From Pycnopodia helianthoides (taxonomy: Eukaryota; Echinodermata; Asteroidea; Forcipulatida; Asteriidae), in contig CM063249.1 in NCBI GenBank assembly GCA_032158295.1, positions 16,351,416 through 16,415,415 of the forward strand: a DNA stretch of 64,000 nucleotides, read 5' to 3'. The notes beneath the pieces were generated by a model that ran no database searches, was not told the DNA's origin, and worked only from the letters and a program-made list of their open reading frames with translations. The stretch's first letter is position 1. Each line of letters opens with the position of its first letter. Of this stretch, positions 13,001 to 23,858 are shown piece after piece. The position numbers and the translations under genes are program-made.

Positions 13001-16000
13001 GAAATGGACCTGTGTGTATCCCTCACAGGTGTCTCTCTGACCCTGCCTTGATGAGGGTAGGGGTGACTTGGATCTTCATGAAAACAAAAATAAAAAATTC
13101 AAATTTTAACTTAAAGGCTGCACTGGAGCATCCCCTTGTTGTGAACATAGGAGTGCAGAGTACAGATAAATGTTGCATGAATGAAAAAAGTTGCCCTGGT
13201 CTTGGCCTTGGTGCCCCTTCAAAAGTTTCCCATAGACTTTAAGATTTTCCAATGGAAGTGCCCTTTGCAAAATGAAAATGGCCTTGCCCTCTCAAAGGTG
13301 AAATTCCAGGCCTGACAGTGTATAGTGACTGTGACTGTCTCCCTGCTTTAAAGGAACATTACAGAATTGGTAAGAAAAAAACTTGCAAAATATACTTTTT
13401 GATCACCGATTTACATAAAACTTACACGGTCTAATGATGATGATAGTAGAAAACGTCCCTTGAAATATTTCTGTCTGAAATGCCATATTTGATGAGAGAT
13501 GAATAAACTAATTTTCCGATTGGAGTTTATCGCTCAGTGAGCGTTTTATTCATTTGTTGAATCTAGATGATTTCATGCAAATGTGTAATCTGTTTTTTAC
13601 TGTTTTCTCGTGACCCAGATGGCCGATCGATCTCAAACTTCTACAGGTTTGTCAGTTTATGTATATGGATGATTACATAAAGTGCTTACACTGCAAGCAA
13701 CTGTTTTGTTAGCAAAAAACAAATTCTGTAATGTTCCTTTAAGAGTGGCTCAAAGGTCAAATCCAGTTCTGCGATCCGCTCATTTTCCAATAGATAGCGT
13801 CCTCATGAAAGTGGGGGGAAAACATTACAAGTCTCTAACCTCACGTTAAAACGGGTGTGAAATGCCACCGTGTTTGAAACCCTTCATGTGAAACTTTCGC
13901 CCAATTAATTCAAAAAAATTCCATGACGTCACATTTCAAATATACGGTCTGTTCGTTTTTTGTGAAGAGAACTTTCAGTTGATGCCAGAATTTTGGTTGA
14001 TACTCAATCAAAACTGCTTGAATTTTACCCGACGCAAACAAATCCACTTTTGGAATGTACAGACCCAATTGTTCTTGTTGACTCGATGACGTCATGTTTC
14101 AAAATTTTCACTTTGAAAGAGTATCAAAACAAAATTGCAAACTAAACCGTCTCTCAAAAATTGGCTTTCTAAATACTTCCTTCGAGATCTCACTTTTTTG
14201 TTTAGAATCAAGCCTGGATGTCCATACCTGAATCCCTAGGACCCCTGACAGCTGAAGCTCGTTGCCCAAGCTGACTGCGAGGCACGGCGTCACCCTCAAA
14301 GGCCAGACGTCTCCTTGGCACAGGAGAAGGTTGGCCCGTCTGCTCGGGCTTCTGCCTTGGTGAGGTGGTAATCTGCTTGGCCAATGCATCTTGGAAATCC
14401 TGCAAAAAAAAAAAAAACCCAGTGACAACGGTGAACTCCAATATCATTCTCTTGTCTTAATTTATTCCTCTGTTTTATTGGCAACTATGATCAATGACAA
14501 GAATCCAAAGACACATTTCGTCACCGTTTTCACAAAGAGCCACCTATCTTTTATTGACAAATTATTGACTGTTACAGGCCTTTATCTCAATAAATGAATT
14601 TTACGTTTTCACGAACAGCCATCGGCCCCGAAAACGCATTGCAATACGTTGTAACAGAAGAGCGTAAAATGTGGCAAAAGTTGCTTTTCACGTTTTCACG
14701 AACAGCCACATATCTTCGCGCGCGCGTGATCATGTGACACGCGCGCCCATTTCCTATGTTTAATACGTTATCCGGTGAGGTGTTTAAGTAGGTCATCTCA
14801 CTTTTTAGTTTTCACGAAGAGCCACGTAACTTTGACTAATTACTACGGCAATTAGCCAATATATCTACAGAAATGAGTTAGTCAATGTAGAGGTTAAACT
14901 TATACAGAATCATATGATAGGTTTTTAACAGCAAACCGTGGCTTTAGTATTGCAGATTTTGCAGTTTTAAGCCAAGCATAGCGTAAATTGTAAATCTCAA
15001 ATAAGTGTTTGGACATAAGTGGCTCTTCGTGAAAACGGTGACGATTTTACATGCAACATAAAATACGCTTTACAAAATTTGTCAATTTGTAATAAAATAC
15101 AGATTTTACTGAGAAATGTAAACCCACAAAGCTGTACCAGAGTGCTTATACAATGGAAGTTTTTTTTACCAACTCCGAGTCTGAGAAAAGGTTAATAGCA
15201 CACTTGAAAAAACGTTCAAAATAAAACAACCGGTCCCTCACAGTGACACAGTTGGACTGCCGTAACAGTCCTATATGGAAATACATACAGGAGGGGTATA
15301 TTGATTTCCGATGCTTAATTCTCAGCGTCGTTCCCGAAACAATCGCTACCGCTCGTTTGTCAAATCAAAACAAGGTTGTGTCATGGTGGACAAAGTTGAT
15401 GTCTTCATGGAGTCGTCCTTGTTACTTAGAAGAATTTTATAGAGTTTTTTTCGGAGTGTGAGGTGAACGAGTTTCCTTGTCTATTTTGTGTTTATAGTTT
15501 AACATTTTCATATGACAAGGATCTGTGTGTAAGTTATGTAAAACAAATATTAAATGCAATTCGTTCGTGCATTGGTTGCAGAATATACTCACTCTGTGAA
15601 ATCTGGACTGTTCCATTTCCAATCGGCTTCGCCTCATGAAGTGGAACAGTCCAGTGAATACATTCTGCGACAATGCACTCACATGCATCCAATAGTTGCA
15701 TATATAAAAGTTGTATGGGGGTTGAACAAAGAAAAATTGACTAGAGTGGGATTTGAACCAACGACCTCCGGATTAACGTACCGGCGCTCTACCAACTGAG
15801 CTATCTAGCCCTATATTGGCGGTCTCCCTATTTTGTCAATATCTTTGTTCGGGGGTGCCAGTCAGAAGCCATACAACCGTTAACTGCCGTGTAGCCAGGG
15901 ATCACACCCAAGTTTTACGATACAACCTGGGAAGCAGCAGCCACGGGATCACCTTGAGGGGATGCGACTTTTTCAATTTAAATGTCAAGTAATAAACCAC

Positions 16001-19000
16001 AAGGAAAACTGACTGGGTAAATTTCAAATAGTATGGGGGTTGTTCCCATACTATTTGTGGTTTATTACTTGACATATATAAAAGTTGTGCAAGGACGGCA
16101 AGAAGGATGATGTTAATTCTAACCTGGGCCTGCTCCAAAATATTGAGAACCCCTTCGGGAACACCGGTGTCTTCCACGTCCAGCTGTGAACAGCACAGCG
16201 AGAGCTGGCGAATGAGGAGGGCTAACTCTTGGTAGTGGGGAGGGAGACCCCTGGCGGTGTCCATCTCAGAGGGGAGATGATGAAGGAAGGACTGCAGGGC
16301 CCGGACTGCACCGCGGTGGGCAGCTGCCAGACGGTTCAGCGCTCGGCTCTGTAAAGTTGTAAGATTAAAACGAAGAAAAAAAAACCTGTGAAGTTCAGAG
16401 TCGCAGTCTCAAATTTCACATGGATACTGCATCTGTCTTTCAACTCCCTTTGCATTTTTGGCTGGGAACTTTCCTATCCGTATATATCTTACAGTAAAAT
16501 CAGGCCGGTGTTTATATCCGGTTTCACTGGCATTGAACGACTGAGAATATTTCCATTCCCCCTGGACAGGATGCCAGTCCATCGCGGGATACTCCCCAGC
16601 TCTCACCGGTACCCATTTGCACTCATGAGGGGGGGGGGGGGGGGAGGAGCAATTATGATAAAGCACCTGGCTCAAGGACACAAGTGTCGCAACTGACCAA
16701 GCCAGGATTCGAACCCACATTCTGTAAATTACAGAACGTGAGTTCACCAGCCTAGACCGCTCGGCCACGACACCCCAAGCTCAAGTAGTCGGTTTGATTT
16801 GAGCAAATTGTTGAGAGTTCTGAGATTTCTATAAATTTAGATAAAAGATGGGTGACATTTCTTGTAGGTTGACGTCAACTTTAGCTGTCTAGATCCTTTT
16901 CAAACTTTAGTTTCTCCCTTTCTTACTGCACCTTTTTTGTGTGTCGGACTTTCCCGGGTCCAAGTTTATCCAGTTCCTCTTGGATTTCCCTCACCTAATT
17001 GAAGAAACGAAAAAAAAAAACAAAGAGAAAGACAGAGAAAAGAAAAACTTTCAGTAAAATCACATTCAAAATAATAACTAATGGCGTGGTGGCCTAGCAG
17101 AGTCTTTCTCGAAGGCTAAATGACAACACAACATTTATTCTCGTTTCCTAATCATCCTGTTATTGACTCTAAATGTGCTGTTGGACGTGTAATAAAATAA
17201 AGGTGGTGATACTGCAGGAATGTTTGTGATTTGTGGCATAGTCACACCCGATCCTTAGTCTACTACTAATTATTATTACTATATATTTCTGGTAATGAAA
17301 CCACGGATGCCTTGAACTTACTCACTGTAGCTCGCAACCCTGAGGAGACCTGTAAACAAGCAGGGCTTGAATTTGGGGGGGAAATCCACAAGACCACAGG
17401 ACTTGTATCTCGAAATGTTTACTGGACCAGAAATAATTTTACAAGACCAGATTCGAACTGAGAAAAGACTTCCTTGCACAGTTTAACTTGCATTTAATTG
17501 AACAAGCACTAAGACATATAAGAGAAGATTTACCTATTTGTCTTTTAGGGTATTAGGCCTTACTATATTTCTAATCATTACTCAAAGTCAACATTTGAAC
17601 ATAATTTGTTTCTGTTCCCAAGATATTATAGAGTGAGTTACATGAATTGTTATTGAATTGAAAACACAAGACCGCCGGACTTGTTCGGTCATGAGTTCAC
17701 TGGCCCAGTACTAAAATCACTGGCCTCGGGCCTGCGGTCCAGTGTCAAATTCGAGCCCTGACAAGGGTGCTTGCTATGTGAACAAGACAACCCGGGTTAA
17801 CCCCCTACTCTTTCCCGATTAATGTTCTGGGTTCGTTGACGTGCACTGCCAATCCTAGTACATGGGACCTACGGCTTAATGTCCTAAAGCAATTAATTAT
17901 GGTAACGTATGTTGCTCAAGGACACAAGCGCCACGACCGGGACTCGAACCCAAACTCTGCTGGTCAGAAACACCAGAGCTTGAGTTCGGTGCTCTTAACC
18001 GCTCGGCCACGACACACCAGTCAATCTGACAACAGACACACAGATGAAGCCAAAAAGACACACAGCCAGGGAAGGAAACCAGTTATACCTGTTGCTGAAG
18101 CGAGTAGAGGAGTCGTGCTGAGCGACTGGCTTGCTCAGCGACCCTTGCTGCTCTCCTTGGATCATCCTCTGCATCTTCCTCGTCCTTCTTGGTGACAGCC
18201 TTTTGCTGTGATGCTACGAACATTCCAGGGAAAAAAGATATACATTGCATACAGACAATGTTATAGAACATCAATTAGAGCCATGCTTCTCCAGAGAAAA
18301 CTGCAAATTATGAGTGTACATGTATATTCAGGGCTTGAATTTGGGGGAAAAATCAACAAGACCACAGGACTTGTATCTCAAAATATTTACTGGATCAGAA
18401 ATAATTTTACAAGACCAGATTCATACGGAGAAAAAAACTTCATTGCACAGTTTAACTTGCATTTAATTGAACAAGCACTAAGACATAAGAGAAGATTGAC
18501 CTCATTTGTCTTTAAGGGTATCAAGTATATTTAAAATCATTACTCAAAGTCAACATGTGAACGTAATTTGTTTCTGTTCAAGATATTATAGAGTGAGGTA
18601 CATGAATTGTTATTGAATTGAAAACACAAGACCGCCGGACTTGTCCGGTCATGAGTTTACTGGCCCAATGCTAAAATCACTGGCCTCTGGCCTGCGGTCC
18701 AGTGTCAAATTCGAGCCCTGTATATTTGGGGCTACTCAATTTCCCCCTTTTTTCGCTTCCGTGTACCCTGTTCCTATAGTGGCGTGTCCTGGCCGAGCGG
18801 TCAAGCGCATCGGACTCAAGCTCTGGTGTTTCTGATTAGCACAGTGTGGGTTCAAGTCCCAGTCTTTACACTTGTGTCCTTAAGCGAGGCACTTAACCGT
18901 TTTTGCTTGGCAACCCGGGCCCAATTTCATAGAGCTGCTAAGCACAACAATTCGCTTAGCATGAAATTTCTTCATTGATAAAAACAGGATTACCAACCGA

Positions 19001-21530
19001 ATTTCCACGTGATTCTCAGGATAAGCAAACAACAGCTGAATACCAGTAACAAGCAATATGCAACACATGGAAATTTGGTTGGTAAACCCTGTTTTTATCA
19101 AGGAAGAAATTTCATGCTAAGCAAATTGTTGTGCTTAGCAGCTCTATGAAATTGGTCCCTGGATGGGACCTAAAGTCCGGTGTGTTGCGCAATGCACGTA
19201 AAAGAACATTGATTGCTAAGAGAATGCGCCACAGCACCTTGTACACCCTTCGGCCTAGTATAAGATGCCACATAAATCGGTCTCATAATTCAAACATTTC
19301 AAAAACCTGTCTTAAAATGTTTCTCTTTGTTCAAGCACCCTTGAGTACCTTATCAGTAGATACGTGCGCTATACCAGACTCTGGTAATGTGCATGTCCTA
19401 GGGTTCCATTAGGATATGAATCCCTGACTCGCATTTTGTTACCTGTTTCTTTCTTCTTGTAATTTCTCCTTACAGGTTTTTTTTTAATAGGATCCACTTC
19501 AAAGGTGTATTTTTCAGTTTGTTTATGGGTCATTCCACCAAGTTGGGAAACACTTTGTGACATTTGTATGACTTGTGCACGATTTTAGTCCTGCCCCATT
19601 TCTGCTGTATTTAATCACTGACTATCACGAAAACGGTTTTGCCTGGTACAATTTGTTCCTTGTAATTAGTGCACGAAGTGAATTTGCACAATAATGTATT
19701 TGAGTGTTGAAAAATTTGAAAAATAAACTTCTGGATGTAACGGTGTCCATGTTACGTCCAAATCACACATTTTTCATAATAATTTCCATTAAAATGCATT
19801 AAAACAATTTATACTTCATCAAACTTGTTCACACTCAAAGGAGAACGTTACATGAAATACTTGGGTCAAATAAATGATTTCTTTTAATAATATGGACAAA
19901 TATTGCACAAAAATCACACTGTGTCCCAACTTGGTGGAATGATCCAATTACCCTAGACCCACATGCCTACAAGTGACCGCAATCCTCCCATATCCTCCTC
20001 TCCTTCGCGACTTCACACCGACGTGTATGGACTTAGATGGATTGGAGTGCCTGACCCAGTGATAAGAAAATGATTTGGGCCTGCATGTGCAGCCCTCAGT
20101 CCTTACGAATCCTTCATTTCGACAAAGAAGATATTGACCCCTTGCACAATTTGACCCCATTTGACCTTAACTTCCGGTTCAATTCGGAAGTTGAAAATTT
20201 CAAAAATTCATACCTCAAAAACTACTGATCGTGACAGTTAAACTTTTGTATCAGGTTTTGAGAGCGTTGAGTCTGCTCAAACTTTTGCACAGAGATAACA
20301 ACATTTTCAACTGGTTGAAAAAGGGCGATAAAGCGCACGTTTAAAATGACCCACACTGACGACGCACGATAGTGAAAGAACATGTGCATGCACACATACG
20401 CTGTACCTGTACAGCTACGTGTACAATGCACGTGTAGTTTTAGTTTACGTGGGCATTGCACTGACTGTTCGTCTAATATTTGAAAATTTCTTAACTCCTG
20501 AACCACACACTGGATTTTTACAATCCATACATCATCTGAAAGGTCTTAATTAAATTGACACACGCTATTCAAAATGTAACCCGTCTGACCTTGATTTCCG
20601 GTAAAAAACGGAAGAAGGGTTTTTCCTTTACATCAATAAATCTTGTTGACCATAATTGTTTTCAAATTTCAAGGCATCGTCACAAAACGTTTCAACCGAA
20701 CACCGTTAGTTTGTTCACAAAATCGATTTCTAGTTGTAAATGATGCTCTATGGTCTTGTACCTGTACTGTATTTTGTTCGCGAACAAAGATGCTAATCAC
20801 ACATTCTGTCAAACCACACTTCTAAATGGATCATTTCCTGATCTAAGTCTGTTCAGGTCTTACCTTTGATAGAAAGTTCCTCCACTTTCTTAATATAGGT
20901 TCTCAGCTCCAAACGCAATCTCCTGATTTCCCTGGCCTGTTGGCTGTTAGGGCTCAACACAACACCTTTCCCTGGAGAGAGCTCCTCTTTGATTTGTTGT
21001 GCTCCCTTATCGTCACCGCGTCGGTCAAACTCTGCTTTCAAGACGAGGCCGTAGGTATTCCCTGAGTGTGACGCGCCATCCCTGCCGTGTTTCTTCTTGG
21101 TTTTTGTTGGGGTCTGCGTCTCGACAGTCCGCCGATATTCATTCGGATTTCTGTATCGTTCTTGAACTCTTGCGTTCGTACTCTTGACCTGTCGACGACT
21201 CTTTCCGGACGGACTTCGCCTGGTTTTGGTCTTTTTCCCCTGGCTGATCTGTTGTGGGGATTCGTTTATTATCGGAGTCTGCTTCTTGCTGAGCATGTGC
21301 TTCAGGTCGTGCTTTGCTAATCGGATGGCCATTGACAGCCTGTCCTCAGAGATGGAGGTAAATTTGACGGCAGGCTCTTCGTTTCGCTCTTCATGGCCAC
21401 TTTTCTCGGCTGACCCGCCGCCCAGTTTCTCGATGACGAGGGGTCCGGGGTTGTGGTAGCGGGCTGCAAGGTTACCTGGCATGCTCGGCATGTCAAGATT
21501 AAATTGCAGCTGGTTCTGGTGGTGAAGCAT
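4098..21530 (-). CDS. KIAA0753: Protein moonraker (KIAA0753/OFIP), centriolar satellite protein
   Basis: Fifteen coding exons: 21530-20864, 18213-18089, 16994-16932, 16348-16124, 14399-14228, 13073-12903, 12523-12312, about 10360-10095, 9379-9224, 7620-7501, 6540-6457, 5738-5568, 5263-5127, 4882-4367, 4209-4098. Introns are GT-AG and phases agree except around exons 8-9 (separate entries). Length is about 1060 residues against about 970 in vertebrates. Family landmarks in order: QNQLQFN near the start, RSARLLYSLQQQV (exon 2), RLAAAHRGAVRALQ and LIRQLSLC (exon 4), QAWLDREAAKQ coiled-coil segment (exon 9), PLFIPSDM...RFEHHLKS (exon 14), and the C-terminal ADEIVSEIIKDV helix. The ATG at 21530 is fixed by an in-frame TAA four codons upstream with no AG between. 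In vertebrates the protein works with OFD1 and FOR20 at centriolar satellites in centriole duplication and ciliogenesis. The cellular role here is inferred from homology. Confidence 0.9.
6628..6815. mobile_element. foldback element, family F2 (moonraker intron)
   Basis: Imperfect hairpin starting GGCCAAATTTCATAGAGC and ending in its inverse complement, with an inner AGCACAACAAGTAGC / GCTTACCAAAATAAGGTTACC segment. The same element occurs at 9050, 18917, 27620, 29669, 56180 and partly 58370. No coding frame. The high copy number in 64 kb points to an abundant non-autonomous family. Confidence 0.65.
7066..7227. mobile_element. near-perfect hairpin element, family F1, copy 1
   Basis: GGGGTCGATTTCACAAAACT at the left and its exact complement at the right enclose repeated TTAGGACTAGTCCTA palindromes, so almost the whole 162 bases fold on themselves. 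Three more copies are at 26470, 28093 and 58201, which sets the ends. Inserted in the moonraker intron between exons 10 and 11. Confidence 0.8.
7700..8715. repeat. 67-bp minisatellite in a moonraker intron
   Basis: About 14 head-to-tail copies of a unit containing CTCTCTTTGAATCAAGATCA and TGGTAATGCTAGCATAC. The spacing of TGAATC in the central copies is 67 bases, with more divergent copies at both edges. It lies between exon 9 (9224) and exon 10 (7620). Read on the gene's strand, each unit carries AAAGAGAGTAAGC, which resembles a 5' splice site. Confidence 0.85.
9050..9215. mobile_element. foldback element, family F2
   Basis: GGCCCAATTTCACAGAGCTG at the left pairs with the TTTTGTTGGCTTAGCTAAC part at the right, with TGCTAAGCAGAAAAGAGCAG inside. 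It matches the F2 family found at 6628 and 56180. It lies just 3' (in genome order) of moonraker exon 9. Confidence 0.55.
9224..9379 (-). CDS. KIAA0753: moonraker exon 9, with a frame break
   Basis: The acceptor TTTTCATCAG|A at 9379 and donor AAACAG|GTTAGA at 9224 are good. The last 17 codons in the frame required by exon 10 read AEGGARQAWLDREAAKQ, a clear match to the family's AWLDAETSKR-type segment. Upstream, that frame meets a TGA (about 9288-9290), while the neighbouring frame is open and reads DRERSPRRRKVIFNLEEEDQ. A one-base shift near 9280-9290 joins the two and makes the exon length fit phase 1 in, phase 0 out. A cryptic acceptor ending at ATGCAG is the alternative. Confidence 0.6.
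9655..9985. repeat. two adjacent inverted repeats in a moonraker intron
   Basis: First pair: GACTACTTAGTTCTGAAAAG near 9670 against CTTTTCAGAGGTAGTC near 9800. Second pair: CAGGCATGCAACT near 9848 against AGTTGCATGCCTG near 9970. Both look like short foldback elements. No open frame of interest. Confidence 0.45.
10095..10360 (-). CDS. KIAA0753: moonraker exon 8, reading frame not continuous
   Basis: One frame reads QETVASKLKHRDP and KPVWTPPGSQEAST, matching the family's VSSRLK...APWIPPNPT stretch, but it ends in a TGA nine bases before the only strong donor (ATTAAAG|GTATCA, last exon base 10095). A second frame reads PATVMSSDDEGLIK into that donor and gives the phase needed by exon 9. Two acceptors are possible, after GCAG (exon from 10360) or after GACAG (exon from 10352); the latter keeps the homologous frame in phase with exon 7. 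A one-base indel in the exon would reconcile the frames. Confidence 0.55.
10417..10446 (+). mobile_element. 5' stub of SINE A, cut by a DNA transposon
   Basis: GTGTGCCATGGCCGAGTGGT is the box A end of the tRNA-Leu-like SINE. The match stops at the target-site duplication of the element that follows. Confidence 0.55.
10448..11035. mobile_element. hAT-like non-autonomous DNA element inserted in SINE A
   Basis: The left end TAAGCTTGGGCGATATCG and the inverse complement of the right end (AAGCGTGGGGATACCACGAT) are similar. AGTTAACC at 10439-10446 and AGTTCACC at 11036-11043 look like an 8-bp target duplication with one mismatch, the length hAT transposases make. The ends carry many TATCG/CGATA motifs. 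No transposase frame is visible, so it is a passive copy. Family assignment is inference. Confidence 0.6.
11565..11920 (+). mobile_element. TTAA-flanked MITE, family M1, copy 2
   Basis: Same sequence as 1336-1723 with small deletions. The right flank is TTAA (11921-11924), the left is TTGA. Intron of moonraker. Confidence 0.75.
12560..12835. repeat. dispersed repeat with GGACCGGTC and CTGGCTAGTT motifs
   Basis: GAGGACCGGTCAA, CCAAGTGGTCCTGCTGGCTA and GTACCGGTGAAAAAG recur in the same order at 60930-61055 (GGAGGACCGGTCAACA, AAGTGGTTTGGCTAGC, GTACTGGCGAAAAAAG). It is therefore a dispersed repeat family; its ends are not clear. Intron of moonraker. Confidence 0.45.
13352..13738 (-). mobile_element. 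TTAA-flanked MITE, family M1, copy 3 (reverse)
   Basis: Inverted relative to copy 1. TTAA flanks both ends (13348-13351, 13739-13742), the cleanest pair together with copies 1 and 6. Moonraker intron between exons 5 and 6. Confidence 0.8.
14520..15046. mobile_element. inverted-repeat element with GC-rich palindromic core
   Basis: CGTCACCGTTTTCACAAAGA at the left is inverted as TCTTCGTGAAAACGGTGACG at the right. TTTTCACGAACAGCCA-like motifs recur inside (near 14609, 14693 and 14808), with a CGCGCGCGTGATCATGTGAC core near 14717. No coding frame. Moonraker intron between exons 4 and 5. Confidence 0.6.
15715..16075 (-). mobile_element. SINE family B with tRNA-like head
   Basis: Reverse strand reads GGGCTAGATAGCTCAGTTGG, then a CCGGT-ACGTTAA-TCCGG arm with GTT in the anticodon place, and GGTTCAAATCCC as box B. 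Position 33 of the loop is C rather than T and one stem pair is mismatched, so this is a SINE head rather than a working tRNA. A body with CTGGCACCCCCGAACAAAGA and a TAATAAACCACAAGGAAAAC segment belongs to the same repeat. Relatives at 35080, 39670, 43165, 53400 and 54070. Confidence 0.65.
16560..16778 (-). mobile_element. SINE A copy, reverse
   Basis: GACCGCTCGGCCACGACACC is the inverse of the box A end, and GGATTCGAACCC is the inverse of box B. A 17-base run of G at about 16627 interrupts the body. Moonraker intron between exons 3 and 4. Confidence 0.6.
17361..17761 (+). mobile_element. CAGGG-ended MITE, family M3, copy 1
   Basis: Begins CAGGGCTTGAATTTG and ends with CAAATTCGAGCCCTG, its inverse. 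About 400 bases, no coding frame. A second copy lies at 18329-18720 in the same orientation, about 970 bases away. Confidence 0.7.
17765..18018 (-). mobile_element. SINE A copy, reverse
   Basis: Ends with ACCGCTCGGCCACGACAC (inverse box A), has CCAGAGCTTGAGTTCGG as the anticodon arm and GGGACTCGAACCC as inverse box B. The body includes CCTAGTACATGGGACCTACG, shared with the copy at 27905. Directly adjoins M3 copy 1; the moonraker exon 2 donor is about 70 bases further on. Confidence 0.7.
18329..18720 (+). mobile_element. CAGGG-ended MITE, family M3, copy 2
   Basis: Same ends as copy 1 (CAGGGCTTGAATTTG, CAAATTCGAGCCCTG) and closely similar throughout. TATATT precedes the left end and follows the right end, a probable though short target duplication. 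It sits just upstream (on the gene strand) of moonraker exon 2. Confidence 0.7.
18781..19372 (+). mobile_element. SINE A split by an F2 foldback element
   Basis: Box A TGGCCGAGCGGTC, the CTCAAGC loop and box B GGTTCAAGTCCC occupy 18781-18912. The body resumes at about 19159 (GGATGGGACCTAAAGTCCGG) and ends near 19372. Between them, 18917-19157 is an F2 foldback (GGGCCCAATTTCATAGAGC ... GCTCTATGAAATTGGTCCC). Confidence 0.7.
19527..19947. mobile_element. MITE with GGGTCATTCCACCAAGTTGG ends
   Basis: GGGTCATTCCACCAAGTTGG at the left is inverted at the right as CCAACTTGGTGGAATGATCC. The core is AT-rich with no reading frame. First intron of moonraker. Confidence 0.65.
19948..20863. other. moonraker intron 1 remainder, CCGG-motif repeats
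   Basis: TTGACCTTAACTTCCGGTTC near 20162 and CTGACCTTGATTTCCGGTAA near 20585 are similar direct motifs about 420 bases apart, and GACCCCTTGCACAATTTGAC near 20138 resembles the end of the element at 47289. I see no gene in this stretch. Confidence 0.4.
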
Positions 21531-22207
21531 TGTGGAAGTTTAAAATGGTTGGGGGAAAAAAAAAAAAAAAATTCCTGCAGAGAAGTTTTTTTTAATCAGT
21601 GTCCTGACAGCTCTGTCCTCGGATTATTCTCCATAAGCCTTATTCATGTTACAGTTGCAAATATCCATTCTGTTCTTTCAATGGATGTCATTTTTGTATA
21701 CCCTGTACATGTATAAAAAAAAAAAACAAGAAGAACATAAATAAATAAACATTAAAAACTATTCAATTATGACTTTTTAAACATGAGAAAATAAAAACTA
21801 GCTGTTGCAGACTGTTTACCATACAAAAGGGTTCTGCCCAGGATTTCTTTAGTGGTGGAAAAATGTTTCCCTGGAAACCATTGCGAGATGAATCAGTTAC
21901 ACGGTAGATCATATAAATAGACTCAAATCAAAGAAGAACTCAAAATGAATGGCTTCGGACTACCATTTTTACTGGCAAACACCCAATTTTACATTTCTTT
22001 GAAAACCTTCGAAAGGAAATTGCAGTGGTCGGAAACAGAGAAAATTCTGCCAGTGATGGTTGGGGAATCCTGAGTGCCGGGCGGGTTTTTTTCCGGCACC
22101 GACCACTGTGGGCAGAACCCTGAATACATAGAGCAAACAGTGTGGATGGGCTTCATATGGTTGTACCTGTACGTACACATGTACATGTAGGCACAGGGGT
22201 TTTACTT

Positions 22208-22311
22208 GGACCCAGTAACTGGGGGGCTGTACTCCCTTTAAAAAAAATGCTGACATCTGCGGTGATGTCAAAAGAATTTCTAAAGGAGTAAAGCACCTCA
22301 GTTACTGGGTC
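22208..22311. repeat. short foldback, GACCCAGTAACTG ends
   Basis: GGACCCAGTAACTGGGG at the left is inverted as CTCAGTTACTGGGTC at the right, with CTCCCTTTAAA / TAAAGGAG inside. Hairpin of about 100 bases. Confidence 0.55.
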
Positions 22312-22502
22312 TAGGTTTTGCTGTAATATAAATAGGGGTACTACTAGTCAGTAGTACTCTACTTGTACCACGTAGTACTACACGTCATGATACTTGATAG
22401 CTTGATACCTACAGGGCCACTTTGTTTGTGTACTATAATAAAAAAAAATATAATGTTTGTTTCCCTTTGCTTGAATGCCAAATCAGGGATTTAATCAGGG
22501 AG

Positions 22503-22650
22503 TAAACTAAAAGAGTGGCGACGAGGTCTTAACCGGCCGTTTAAAAACCTTGCAGGGTCATGGCAGTAAAGGACCGATCCGCAGATGAGATTCTTTATCA
22601 AACGGCCACGACCCTGCAAGGTTTGAAATGGGCGGTTAAGACCGAGTCAC
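22503..22650. repeat. inverted repeat with CTTGCAGGGTC arms
   Basis: GGTCTTAACCGGCCGTTT and ACCTTGCAGGGTC on the left are matched by GACCCTGCAAGGT and GGGCGGTTAAGACC on the right, giving a foldback of about 150 bases between the two divergent genes. Confidence 0.55.
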
Positions 22651-22965
22651 TACCGTTTCATTCCCATGATTTATAAATGCCTTTTTTGTTAAACAGCATA
22701 AAAATGTAGGAAACTCTGTAAAACTTTTCTGTACATTTTTTCAATTTCTGTCACAAATTGATGCGGCGCTCATCGGTTTTGCGTACTAACAGATTTTAGA
22801 TTGATAACTGTAATAATAGATTGCGTTATCCATAAACTTAGACAAGAGCCTGCGAAAGCTTGAGTGCCACGCGTATGCTTTACACTACTTCTCTGCTTCT
22901 TAATCTTACCGTGTACTTTATAGCGCACGTTTAAACATGGTCATGTGATCAGGCCTACATCACAT

Positions 22966-23858
22966 TAGTTACGATAATCGTAACCCTCCATCCTCCCGAC
23001 GGTCGGAGACCGGAGGGTTACGAGTCATGCAGTGCAAAAAAGTGGCGAAATTGCAATTTCGACTATTTTGGTCAGACTAGTCACCAGATTTGCCCAATTT
23101 TTACCACTTTCAAAAAACATGACACACATTCTAAAAACATGGATGTGATCATCAATGTGTCATGAATCCTTTCGTATTACTCAAAAAATCATTGAGAAAA
23201 TATTTTAAGAAAAAAGACAAAAACTTACCAGAGACTGAGCGAAAATCTCACGAAGCGTAGACAATCTCAGGTCCGGTTTTCGAACCTCGCGATTCGTGAC
23301 CTAGCAACATCTCGACCAATCAGCGTAAGCGGACTCATCAATGAGCGCATTTTGTTGAGTTGCACAATCACAGGATATTGATGAGAAAAATTTAGAGATT
23401 GAGCGCGCATTCTGGAATGCTGTTCCTGCAATTATCAGCGCAAACTGCAGATAGCGCAAATCCGTGTAATACATTAACTGCGTGCACGCACAGTCGCACA
23501 CAGATGATCGCCACGCCTACACAACGGTTTGGTTTACGCTGATTGGTTGATTTAGGGGAAGTGCGGTCCGTGGACATTTCGGTCAGTTTCTGGTAAGTTT
23601 TTGTTCGTTTTTTCTTCAAATAATTTTTCAACGATGTTTTGAGTAACACGAATGGATTCATGACACATTGATGATCACATCCATGTTTTTAGAATGTGTG
23701 TCCTGTTTTTTAAAGTGGTAAAAATTGGGCAAATCTGGTGACTAGTCTGACCAAAATAGATGAAATTGCAATTTCGCCACTTTTTTGCACTGCATGACTC
23801 GTAACCCTCCGGTCTCCGACCGTCGGGAGGATGGAGGGGTTTACGATTATCGCAACTA
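22966..23858. mobile_element. Mutator-like non-autonomous element with long inverted repeats
   Basis: Terminal inverted repeats of about 285 bases (22966-23250 and about 23575-23858) are nearly identical, starting TAGTTACGATAATCG / TAGTTGCGATAATCG. ACATCACAT occurs immediately outside both ends (22957-22965 and 23859-23867), a perfect 9-bp target duplication. Long inverted ends with a 9-bp duplication are characteristic of Mutator-like elements. The roughly 320-base centre has no transposase frame. The high arm similarity suggests a fairly recent insertion. Confidence 0.75.

Noticed and set aside
15733..15812. Possible genuine tRNA-Asn gene (reverse strand, GTT anticodon)
   Set aside because: Loop position 33 is C, one anticodon pair is mismatched, and the same head with the same flanks recurs in five other places, so it is a SINE head.
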